DNA from: an uncultured Rhodospirillales bacterium
GTDB taxonomy: Bacteria; Pseudomonadota; Alphaproteobacteria; Rhodospirillales; Defluviicoccaceae
Direction: 5' to 3'
NCBI GenBank assembly: GCA_937127205.1
Contig: CAKZLS010000501.1
Location: 1-36,774, forward strand
DNA: 36,774 bases
In this document: positions 16,062 to 24,000 of the stretch, in pieces
How the letters are laid out: each line of letters starts with the position of its first letter
Numbering within the stretch: position 1 is the first letter of the stretch
Notes under the pieces: generated by a model
What the model was told of the DNA's origin: nothing
Databases searched by the model: none
What the model saw: only the letters and a program-made list of their open reading frames with translations
Position numbers and translations under genes: made by a program

Positions 16062-16400
16062 TTAGAGAGCGTCCATGTCGGTATCGCCGGTTCGAATACG
16101 CACCACCTTGGTAACCTCGGAAACGAAGATTTTTCCGTCTCCGATCTTTTCGGTGCGCGCGGCGCTTTGAATGGTGTCGACCACGCTTTCCAACAACTCG
16201 TCGTTTATGACGACTTCGATCTTGATCTTGGGCAGGAATTGGGCGGTATACTCAGCGCCGCGATAGATCTCGGTTTGGCCTTTTTGCCGGCCAAATCCTT
16301 TAACCTCGGAAACCGTCATCCCTTGAATGCCGACCGAGGTCAGGGCTTCGCGAACATCGTCCAGCTTGAAGGGCTTAATGACGGCGGTCACCAGTTTCAT
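16062..16400 (-). CDS. glnK: PII nitrogen regulatory protein GlnK/GlnB
   Basis: A 112-aa PII signalling protein, a trimer that senses 2-oxoglutarate and ATP/ADP and reports nitrogen status. It starts MKLVTAVIKPFKLDDVREAL. The T-loop holds the uridylylation site Y51 (RGAEYTAQF), and the C-terminal signature VVRIRTGDTDMDAL is present. Pairing with amtB favours the GlnK role over GlnB. A strong ribosome site GGGGAGGGAG lies ~10 bases before the ATG. A TGGCATGG-N5-TGAT element at 16541-16556 (minus) resembles the element before amtB and again lacks the -12 C. Confidence 0.96.
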   Translation of the reverse strand: MKLVTAVIKPFKLDDVREALTSVGIQGMTVSEVKGFGRQKGQTEIYRGAEYTAQFLPKIKIEVVINDELLESVVDTIQSAARTEKIGDGKIFVSEVTKVVRIRTGDTDMDAL

Positions 16401-16740
16401 CGTTTTACTCTCCCTCCCCAGAACACGGCGGCCTTTCAGCTTTTTTGTTCCTGGCGGATGTGTTGAATTGTTTTGGACTGGATGCAGACATTGTTACGGT
16501 AACCAAAGGCGCACATGTCAGGGACACTCATGCGTCAATTATCACGAACCATGCCATTCCGAGGGAAATGTGCATTCATGGTTGAAAAATAACAAACTTC
16601 TGAGGGCGCTCCGGCTCTGACCCATCCGGGTAGGATCCTGGCCGCGCCCATTTAGTGTGCGGTTTGGCGTCGATGGTAACTTTTTGGGCATTTGAGCCTG
16701 ACTGTCGTAACGGCAGAATGATTGAACGGAAACCGGAACA
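16401..16740. other. Divergent glnK/monooxygenase intergenic region
   Basis: 340 bases without a credible gene. It must carry promoters for glnK (minus) and the UbiH-like gene (plus). The minus-strand element TGGCATGGTTCGTGAT (16556-16541) has the -24-like half of a sigma-54 site but a poor -12 half. No riboswitch-like structure was recognised. Confidence 0.4.
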
Positions 16741-17979
16741 ATGAACTCGAACGCTGAACAAACAGCCGATATCATTCACGCGGATGTGCTGGTGGTCGGC
16801 GGCGGCCTGGTCGGGGGGCCCATGGCGTGCGCGTTGGCTGAGGCCGGACTGACCGTTGCCGCGGTCGAAATGGGGGATCCGAACGAGGCCTTGTCGGCAG
16901 GCTTCGATGGGCGGGCGTCCGCTGTCGCCCTATCTTCTCGAAGGCTGCTGGAAGGGATCGGTATCTGGGACAAGGTGAAAAGCCAAGCCGCTCCGATCCT
17001 CGACATCCGAGTGTCGGAGGGTGAATCGAGGCTTTTCCTTCATTACGACCATCGCGAGGTGGGCGATGAGCCGCTGGGACACATGGTCGAGAACCGGTTC
17101 ATCCGCCGCGGGACCCTGGAGCGGATTCGGGAAATTCCAAGGATCCAATTGCTGGCCCCTATACGGATAACGAAGCTCGAACGCGGTCCCGGCATGGTCG
17201 ATGCGGCCTTGGCCGATGGCCGTCATATCCGCGCACCGCTGGTGGTCGCGGCCGACGGCCGCTTTTCGCGGCTCCGCGAGGACGCGGGGATTCGCGTAAC
17301 GCAGTGGTCTTACCGTCAATGGGGCATCGTTTGTACGGTGGCTCACGACCGGCCGCATCAGAATGTTGCCCATGAACGTTTTCTGCCCTCGGGACCTTTC
17401 GCGATCCTGCCGTTGCCGGGGAACCGCTCGTCTATTGTCTGGACCGAGCGCGACGACCTGGGCAAGGCCACGATGAAATTGAACGATGAGGATTTCGCCG
17501 AAGAATTGGCCACGCGGTTTGGCGATTTCCTGGGGGAAACCGAAGTGGTCGGACCGCGTTGGAGCTACCCGTTATCGCTGCAGTATGCCCATACATCGGT
17601 GGCGCACCGTCTTGCGCTGGTTGGCGACGCCGCGCACGCAATGCATCCCATTGCCGGACAGGGACTGAATATGGGCTGGCGCGACGTGGCGGCGCTGGCG
17701 GAGGTCCTTGCCGACTCCCGCCGCCTCGGACTGGATCTGGGGGCTCCCGACGTGTTGGAGCGCTATGAAAGATGGCGGCGTTTCGACAACACCTTGATGC
17801 TGGCCATGACCGACGCCTTGAACCGGTTGTTTTCGAACGATGTGGCACCGCTCCGCCTGGCGCGCGACACCGGCCTGGCGATTGTCAATCGCATTCCGCC
17901 ACTCAAGAAGGTGTTCATGCAGCATGCCATGGGTGTGGTCGGCGAATTGCCCAAGCTGATGCGCGGAGAAAGCTTATAG
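16741..17979 (+). CDS. UbiH/UbiF-family FAD monooxygenase
   Basis: A 412-aa flavoprotein hydroxylase of the UbiH/COQ6 family, which hydroxylates the ubiquinone ring precursor. Motifs in order: dinucleotide-binding GGGLVGG (20-26) in a typical beta-alpha-beta start, the DG motif VVAADGRFSRLR, and the second FAD motif LVGDAAHAMHPIAGQGLNMG (~292-311). The family cannot be split into UbiH, UbiF, UbiI or UbiL by eye, and alphaproteobacteria vary in which hydroxylases they hold, so no symbol is given. The ATG at 16741 follows a GGAA-containing leader. No other ubiquinone gene is nearby. Confidence 0.92.
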   Translation: MNSNAEQTADIIHADVLVVGGGLVGGPMACALAEAGLTVAAVEMGDPNEALSAGFDGRASAVALSSRRLLEGIGIWDKVKSQAAPILDIRVSEGESRLFLHYDHREVGDEPLGHMVENRFIRRGTLERIREIPRIQLLAPIRITKLERGPGMVDAALADGRHIRAPLVVAADGRFSRLREDAGIRVTQWSYRQWGIVCTVAHDRPHQNVAHERFLPSGPFAILPLPGNRSSIVWTERDDLGKATMKLNDEDFAEELATRFGDFLGETEVVGPRWSYPLSLQYAHTSVAHRLALVGDAAHAMHPIAGQGLNMGWRDVAALAEVLADSRRLGLDLGAPDVLERYERWRRFDNTLMLAMTDALNRLFSNDVAPLRLARDTGLAIVNRIPPLKKVFMQHAMGVVGELPKLMRGESL

Positions 17980-17999
17980 GACCTGTTCGCTAAATTGGT

Positions 18000-18374
18000 T
18001 CAGGGGTCTCTAGAGAGCCCTTTTTCCTTCAAGGCCTCCATGTAGGCCGCCCACATGGCTTCCTTATTGGCGCCCATATTATACAGCCAGTCCCACGTGA
18101 AGAGACCGGTGTCGTGCATGTCGTCGAAGGCGATGCGCACGGCGTAATTGCCAACGGGCTCAAGCTTCATGATGCCGACGTGGCGGCGCCCCGCCACCAC
18201 GGTCTTTTGCGCCGGGCTGTGTCCCTGCACTTCGGCCGACGGGCTCTCGACGCGCAACAGTTCCGCCGGCAAGCTGAACGACTCGCCGGTTTCGAAATCG
18301 ATTTCCAGCACCTTTTCCTCGCGCTTGAGGCGGATCTCGACCGGATGGTGAACGTTCCCGTAGGTGGTGGTCAC
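18000..18374 (-). CDS. DUF971 (GBBH-like N-terminal domain) protein
   Basis: A 124-aa stand-alone DUF971 domain, the fold found at the N-terminus of gamma-butyrobetaine hydroxylase. Visible signatures: HHPVEIRLKREEKVLEIDF, FSLPAELLRVESPSAEV, VGNYAVRIAFDDMHDTGLFTWDWLY. Bacterial stand-alone members are poorly characterised; some sit near Fe-S or ubiquinone genes. The ATG overlaps the stop of the Trm112-like gene by four bases, so the two are coupled. It is last in its minus-strand set and converges on the UbiH-like gene. Confidence 0.92.
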   Translation of the reverse strand: MTTTYGNVHHPVEIRLKREEKVLEIDFETGESFSLPAELLRVESPSAEVQGHSPAQKTVVAGRRHVGIMKLEPVGNYAVRIAFDDMHDTGLFTWDWLYNMGANKEAMWAAYMEALKEKGLSRDP

Positions 18375-18577
18375 GGTGCCACCTTGCCGCTGGAATCCGT
18401 GTCGAGTGGGCGTGCTTCATCGGGCAGCATGATCGGAATGCCGTCACGGATGGGATAGGCCAGGCCGGCCCGTTCGCTGATCAGTTCCTGATGCTCGGAG
18501 TCGTATCGCAAGGGTTCCTTGGTCAACGGGCATACGAGGATCTCCAGGAGTTTTGGGTCGACGGACTCGGTGCTCAT
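18371..18577 (-). CDS. Trm112-family small protein (YcaR-like)
   Basis: A 68-aa protein with LLEILVCPLTKEPLRYD, ELISERAGLAYPIRDGIPIML, the Trm112/UPF0434 signature. Eukaryotic Trm112 activates several methyltransferases; the bacterial role is less clear. Only one cysteine of the usual zinc set is obvious (CPLTKEPL), as in many short bacterial members, so metal binding is doubtful. A GGGAGG ribosome site precedes the ATG. A TATAAT hexamer lies just upstream on the same strand, but it would leave almost no leader, so it is not called a promoter. It overlaps the DUF971 gene by four bases. Confidence 0.9.
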   Translation of the reverse strand: MSTESVDPKLLEILVCPLTKEPLRYDSEHQELISERAGLAYPIRDGIPIMLPDEARPLDTDSSGKVAP

Positions 18578-18614
18578 CCCGTGCCTCCCATTATATAATT
18601 ATCGATTGCCGGGT

Positions 18615-19289
18615 TCAGTGACTGGTCCCCCGGAAGTGAGTCTCGCCGCTGTGAGATGCCATCTCGAACAATGACATGAGCATGCGGCTCCGGTCATGAC
18701 ACCCTCGGCATTCGAGCAGCGCTTGTTTCTCGCGCGGCTCGAACGGACAGATCATAGAGAGAGCGGACACCAGCTCGTCATCCGGGATGGTCTCCACCGC
18801 CGACCAATCGACGGCCAGATCCTTCGTCCGCAAATATCCGTTCGCAGCGTCGAGCATTTCGGTGCGGTCGAAGATATCCTCTTCGTCCGATTCATCGAGA
18901 TCCATATGGAACGGCCCGAAATCCGGAACGATCCTACGAAATCCCTGCTTCAACGGCATTTCCTCAATGATCCGAAAACGGCAAATGCCGCGCAGCGTGA
19001 TCAAAAACCGGTCGTCGTCGGTTTCGCTAAACTCGACGATGCGTCCGGCGCAACCGACCTGGTAGACTTCCGCGTTATCGGCAACCTTGTTCGGGTCGTC
19101 GCCCAGCGGCTGTATCATGCCGATGGTCCGGGTATGGCTGAGCGCGTACTCCACCATTCTGAGATAGCGCGGCTCGAAGATCTGAAGAGGAAGATGCCCG
19201 TGCGGTAGCAACAGCGCGCCCGGCAGCGGAAACAGCGGCAGTTTTGTCGGCAACCGGCCCTCCATCTCGTTCAGCGCTTCGCTGCTCAT
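18615..19289 (-). CDS. Lon N-terminal (substrate-binding) domain protein
   Basis: A 224-aa protein made of the N-terminal LON domain without ATPase or protease parts. Signatures: LPLFPLPGALLLPHGHLPLQIFEPRYLRMVEYAL near the start in two blocks, then VGCAGRIVEFSETDDDRFLITLRG. Stand-alone LON-N proteins are common in alphaproteobacteria; their function is not settled, though a substrate-binding or adaptor role is often proposed. The frame is open to 19400, but ATG 19289 forms a four-base ATGA overlap with the CnoX-like stop and matches the family start. Coupling to a chaperone-like thioredoxin suggests protein quality control. Confidence 0.92.
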   Translation of the reverse strand: MSSEALNEMEGRLPTKLPLFPLPGALLLPHGHLPLQIFEPRYLRMVEYALSHTRTIGMIQPLGDDPNKVADNAEVYQVGCAGRIVEFSETDDDRFLITLRGICRFRIIEEMPLKQGFRRIVPDFGPFHMDLDESDEEDIFDRTEMLDAANGYLRTKDLAVDWSAVETIPDDELVSALSMICPFEPREKQALLECRGCHDRSRMLMSLFEMASHSGETHFRGTSH

Positions 19290-20203
19290 GAGAACAGCAA
19301 CGACGACAACCGGCGGCGAGACGCCACGGTCAATGGATGGGTTGGCCCCATCGCATCGAAGATTTTGACCAATTGTTTGCGGGCGGCATCCTCGTTCCAA
19401 TCGCGCTCCCGGCGAACCAGTTCCAACAATTCATCGACGGCGGCCTCGGCACGGTTGGCTCCGTACAGGGCCACGGCGAGGTCATAGCGCGCCTGATGAT
19501 TGTCCGGTTCCTTGGCAACTGTACTCTGCAGATCGGAAATGCTGTCGCCAGAGCCGCCCTGCTCGGCCAGTTCGATCGCGGCAATTGCCGCCGCCACTTC
19601 CGTAACGCCTTTCAGCTCCGCGGTGAGGCCGTCCGCGACCTCTCGTGCGCTGGCCGTATCGCCAGTGGCGACGCAACTGCGAATCAACCCGGCCACCGCC
19701 TTGGGATTGGTGGAATCCTGACCCAGGATCTGTGAGAAAATCGCCAACGCGCCCTCGGGGTCGCCGCCATCGAGGGTAGCCTGTGCCTGCTCCAGGGCAT
19801 CATCGAGAGGGGCATGGGCATCGCCGGTGAGCTGACTGATGAACGCGCGCAGCTTGCTTTCGGGCTGAGCGCCGACAAACCCATCGACCGGCCGGCCGCC
19901 AACGAAGGCGTATACCATCGGAACCGATTGGACACGCAACTGAGCCGCCAGTTCCTTGTTCTCATCGATATTGATTTTGACCAGCCGTACCAGGCCAGCG
20001 GCCTGGTTAACCAGCTTCTCCAGCATCGGTCCCAACTGCTTACAAGGGCCGCACCATGGCGCCCAGAAGTCGACGATGACCGGGATTTGCGTGGATGCCT
20101 CGATGACATCGGCGGTGAACGACTGGGTGTCGCCGTCCTTAATGACATCGCTGGCTGGCGCCGCGCTCGCGCCTGGGGATTGAGGGTCGATGATAACGGA
20201 CAT
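19286..20203 (-). CDS. cnoX: CnoX/YbbN-like thioredoxin with C-terminal TPRs
   Basis: A 305-aa protein: N-terminal thioredoxin domain (residues ~25-130) and a C-terminal TPR-like helical region (~150-300; ALAIFSQILGQD, NHQARYDLAVALYGANRAEAAV). This is the architecture of CnoX (YbbN), a chaperedoxin that holds unfolded proteins and protects their cysteines from over-oxidation. The active site is a canonical WCGPC (C51, C54), unlike the E. coli protein, so real thiol-disulfide activity is likely. The open frame reaches 20269; the start at ATG 20203 fits the family. It overlaps the Lon-N gene by four bases. Confidence 0.92.
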   Translation of the reverse strand: MSVIIDPQSPGASAAPASDVIKDGDTQSFTADVIEASTQIPVIVDFWAPWCGPCKQLGPMLEKLVNQAAGLVRLVKINIDENKELAAQLRVQSVPMVYAFVGGRPVDGFVGAQPESKLRAFISQLTGDAHAPLDDALEQAQATLDGGDPEGALAIFSQILGQDSTNPKAVAGLIRSCVATGDTASAREVADGLTAELKGVTEVAAAIAAIELAEQGGSGDSISDLQSTVAKEPDNHQARYDLAVALYGANRAEAAVDELLELVRRERDWNEDAARKQLVKIFDAMGPTHPLTVASRRRLSSLLFS

Positions 20204-20287
20204 TGCTAAACTCACTTCAGGCGAATGCGCCACTCCCCGTAACATGGCGGGATCGTGGGCGTCGCTCAAGGGTTATATGGTGTATTC

Positions 20288-20776
20288 TTACAGTTCAACG
20301 ACGCTTGGCTGGTGTCCGCACGAAAGGATGAATGTCATCAGACCGTCCGGCGTAATCGTGGTAGAAGCCGTATTGGTCAACGGATGGTAGTTGAGCGTTT
20401 CGCAGGCCATCATCTCGGCATCGAGCACGACGCGCACATTATTTTCCGTGTCGTTAATCAACGCGAACGGCGTGACCGAACCAGGATCGACCCCGAGCGT
20501 TTCCTTGAGCCGCTCCGCCCGCGCGAACGACAGTTGCGCCGCGCCAATCTGGCGGCGCAGCGTTTTCAGGTCGATCTCCCGATCCTCCAGCGTGACGACC
20601 AGCCAATACGTACCCTTCTTATCCTTTAAAAACAGGTTCTTGCTGTGCGCGCCCGGAAGATTGCCGCGAAGCGCCTTGCTTTCTTCGACGGTAAACACGG
20701 CAGGATGACGGACGGTGGTCGATTCGATGCCGAGGTCCGCCAGACGCGCGTGTAGTTCTTTTTCAGTTGCAGCCAT
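20288..20776 (-). CDS. Prolyl-tRNA deacylase (YbaK/ProX-type editing protein)
   Basis: A 162-aa free-standing editing domain of the INS/YbaK superfamily that hydrolyses mischarged tRNA(Pro). Signatures: HPAVFTVEESKALRGNLPGAHSKNLFLKDKKG in two parts, DLKTLRRQIGAAQLSFA, VTPFALINDTENNVRVVLD, and NYHPLTNTAST. These resemble ProXp-ala (PrdX), which clears Ala-tRNA(Pro), more than the Cys-specific YbaK. The frame is open to 20812 but ATG 20776 gives the usual N-terminus. It lies 84 bases upstream of the CnoX-like gene on the same strand and may share its transcript. Confidence 0.92.
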   Translation of the reverse strand: MAATEKELHARLADLGIESTTVRHPAVFTVEESKALRGNLPGAHSKNLFLKDKKGTYWLVVTLEDREIDLKTLRRQIGAAQLSFARAERLKETLGVDPGSVTPFALINDTENNVRVVLDAEMMACETLNYHPLTNTASTTITPDGLMTFILSCGHQPSVVEL

Positions 20777-20901
20777 GAAGGCACATTTATCTGCAAAACG
20801 GCGGCGTCTCAATACTTTGGCAACAATTGGATCCTATAATCCGTCTTGCAAACAAATTCGCATCTGGTCATATTCTCTCTTCACCGTCAGTTGGCGGTCA
20901 T

Positions 20902-20976
20902 GCGGGCGTAGCTCAGCGGTAGAGCGCAACCTTGCCAAGGTTGAAGTCGTGGGTTCGATCCCCATCGCCCGCTCCA
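20902..20976 (+). tRNA. tRNA-Gly (GCC)
   Basis: A full cloverleaf of 75 bases: 7-bp acceptor stem GCGGGCG/CGCCCGC, D-arm with AGCTCAGCGGTAGAGC, anticodon stem-loop CCTTGCCAAGG with GCC at 20934-20936, T-arm GTGGGTTCGATCCCCAT, discriminator T and an encoded CCA. It is a single gene with no sign of an integrated element next to it. Confidence 0.97.
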
Positions 20977-21097
20977 TTCTCCTTATTTCCTTGAAACCTT
21001 GTTGATTCTCGGTTTGTAATCCGGCGTTGCCACCCGATATGTGGACCAGTCGTCCATACTCAATCAAAAAAACGGGCGGCGGGGAGGAGACCGGACC

Positions 21098-24000
21098 ATG
21101 CCGCATATTACGGAATCATTTAAAGCCGAACTTATTGCCAAGGTGGTCGATACCGCGCTCCGCAAGCTGGGTGAGGATCAGGCCCCGGCGGTCGCCGGGT
21201 TCATGCGAAATTACTTCGCCGATGTACCGCCGGAAGACATTCACGGAGAAACCGTCGATACGCTGTTCGGCGCGGCTTTTGCCCATTGGCGATTCGGAAG
21301 TCATCGCAAACCTGGAACGCCAATCGTCCGTGTTTATAATCCCCAACTGGAAGAGCACGGGTGGCGGAGCGAGCATACCATCGTCGAAATCGTCACCGAC
21401 GATATGCCATTCTTGGTGGCGTCGGTCACCGCGGAGCTGAACCGCCACGATCTAGCGGTCGCCCTGGTCATCCACCCGGTGGAGCGGGTTCGTCGCGATG
21501 GCGACGGCAACCTGCTCGGCGTCGCCGCCGCCGATGAAGAAGGCGATGATGTGCTTGCCGAGAGTTTCATGCATGTTGAGGTGACCCACCAGTCCGGCGG
21601 GGTCCTCGACCAGATTGCCGCCGACTTGAAGGAAGTTCTCGGCGAAGTGCGGGCCGCGGTCGAGGATTGGTCCCCCATGCGCGAGCGGCTGAGGGCGATT
21701 ATCGACGCGCCGGCGCCAAGCGGAGACCATATTCCGGAGGATGATGTTGCGGAGGTTCGGGAGTTCCTTGATTGGATCTACCACCATAACTTCGCCATCC
21801 TCGGTTATCGCAAGTACACGCTTCAAGGAGAAGGCGAGGACGCGCGGGTCGAGGAAGTTCCCGATGCTGGCCTCGGACTGTTGCGCGACCCCGATTTTGT
21901 GGTCCTGGATGCGCTGCGCGATCTCGAATCCACGCCAGCGGAGGTGCGCCAGTTCATATCGCGACCCGATATGCTGGTGGTTACAAAGGGCAACCGCGTT
22001 TCGCGGGTTCACCGGCCCGTCCACATGGACACCATCGGTGTAAAGGAATTCGACGGCGTCGGGCGCGTTGTCGGCTTGCACCTGATTGTCGGTCTGTTCA
22101 CCGCCGGCGCCTACAACAGAAGCCCGCACGACATACCGCTGCTGCGCCGCAAATTGCAAAAAGCCATCGAAATGGCGGGCTTCAAGCCCCAGGGCCACGA
22201 TGCTCGGGCGTTGATCCACATCGTGGCGAACTTCCCCCGTGACGAGTTGCTGCAGGTTTCGGCTGAGCATCTGTTTAAGACCAGCATCCGGATCCTCCAT
22301 CTGCAGGATCGCCAGCGGGTAGCGCTGTTCATTCGCCGCGACGATTTCGAGCGGTTCATCACCTGCCTGGTTTACGTGCCGCGAGACCGCTACACCACGG
22401 ACCTGAGGCTTCGCATTCAGGCCATTCTCGAACGCGCATTCGCGGGTAAGGTGACCGCCAATTATGGTGAATTGGGCGACTCGCCACTGGCCAGACTCTA
22501 CGCGATCGTCCGCACCACCCCAGGTCAGATCCCGGAATATAATGCAGCCGAGATTGAAGAGGAGATCGTTGCCGCGTCGCGTTCGTGGTCGGACCATTTG
22601 CTCACGGCGGTGACCACGGCACACGGCGAAGAAATCGGGTTCGCCATGCATCGGCGTTACGGCGCTGCATTTCCGCCGGGCTATCAAGATCGCTTTAATG
22701 CCGACCAGGCGGTCGCCGATATGGACAAGATCGAACAGACCTTGGAGAGCGGCACACTGGGGATGACGGTCTACCGGCCCTTCGATGCCGCCGACCACCA
22801 GCTTCGATTTAAGTTGTTCCACCCCGACGAGCCCATCGTGCTGTCGCAGGTGCTGCCCATGCTCGAGGATCTCGGCCTGAGGGTGATCGACGAGGTTCCG
22901 CACAACATCCAGGTGCAAAGGGACGGGGGCCGAAACGTCCTGATCCACGATTTCGGACTGGAAACCGAGAGCGGGGCCGCCGTCGATCTCGGCAAGATTC
23001 GCGACAATTTTCAGAACGCCTTTTTCCGTGTCTGGCAAGGCGAGGTCGAAAGCGACGGGTTCAACAGCTTGGTGCTCGACGCGGGGCTGACCTGCCGAGA
23101 GGTCGTCGTGCTGCGCGCCTACTGCAAATATCTGCGTCAGGCCGGGATTGCGTTTTCGCAGGAGTACATGGAGCAGACGCTGTCGGCGAATGCGGGCATC
23201 ACGCGCCTGATCGTCGATCTATTCATGACCATGTTCGATCCGGCCGGCGGGTCCGGCGCCGGGGGGCGCGCGGAGACCATTCGCGAATCGCTCGCCAAAC
23301 AGCTCGACCAAGTGGTCAGCGCCGACGAAGATCGCATTCTCCGCCGGTTCGCCAATGCCATCGAATCCACCTTGCGGACCAATTATTTCCAGGCCGGCGC
23401 CGACGGCGAGCCCAAGCCGTATCTATCCTTCAAGCTCGACAGCCGTGCCATCGACGACCTGCCGCTGCCGCGTCCCATGGTTGAGGTTTTCGTCTATTCG
23501 CCGCGAATGGAGGGCGTGCACCTGAGGGGCGGCAAGGTGGCGCGCGGCGGTCTGCGCTGGTCCGATCGCCGGGAGGACTTCCGCACCGAAATTCTCGGAC
23601 TGATGAAGGCGCAAATGGTCAAGAACGCCGTCATCGTGCCGGTGGGCTCCAAAGGGGGTTTCGTGCTGAAGCGGGCGCCGGCGCCGAGCGACCGCGAGGC
23701 ATTCCTGGCCGAGGGCATCGAATGCTACAAGACGCTCATTCGCGGCCTTCTGGACATTACCGACAACCTGGTGGGCGGCGATGTCGTGCCGCCCCAAACC
23801 GTGGTTCGCCGCGATGCCGACGATCCCTATCTGGTGGTGGCCGCCGACAAAGGCACGGCCACCTTCTCGGACATCGCCAACGGGGTTTCGGCCGACTACG
23901 GGTTCTGGCTCGGCGACGCCTTCGCGTCCGGTGGCAGCCAGGGTTACGATCATAAGAAGATGGGCATCACCGCCAAGGGTGCCTGGGAATCGGTCAAACG

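Noticed and set aside
18590..18600. TATAAT promoter for the Trm112-like gene
   Set aside because: A start from this -10 would fall within or after the ribosome site, and no -35 fits; the genes are better explained as one transcript.
20902..20976. tRNA-Gly as an attachment site of an integrated element
   Set aside because: Housekeeping genes lie on both sides, no integrase is present, and no repeat of the tRNA 3' end was noticed.
21452..23038. 528-aa minus-strand open frame
   Set aside because: Antisense to gdhB, with no recognisable motif; a by-product of high GC at third positions. The same holds for 24206-25489.
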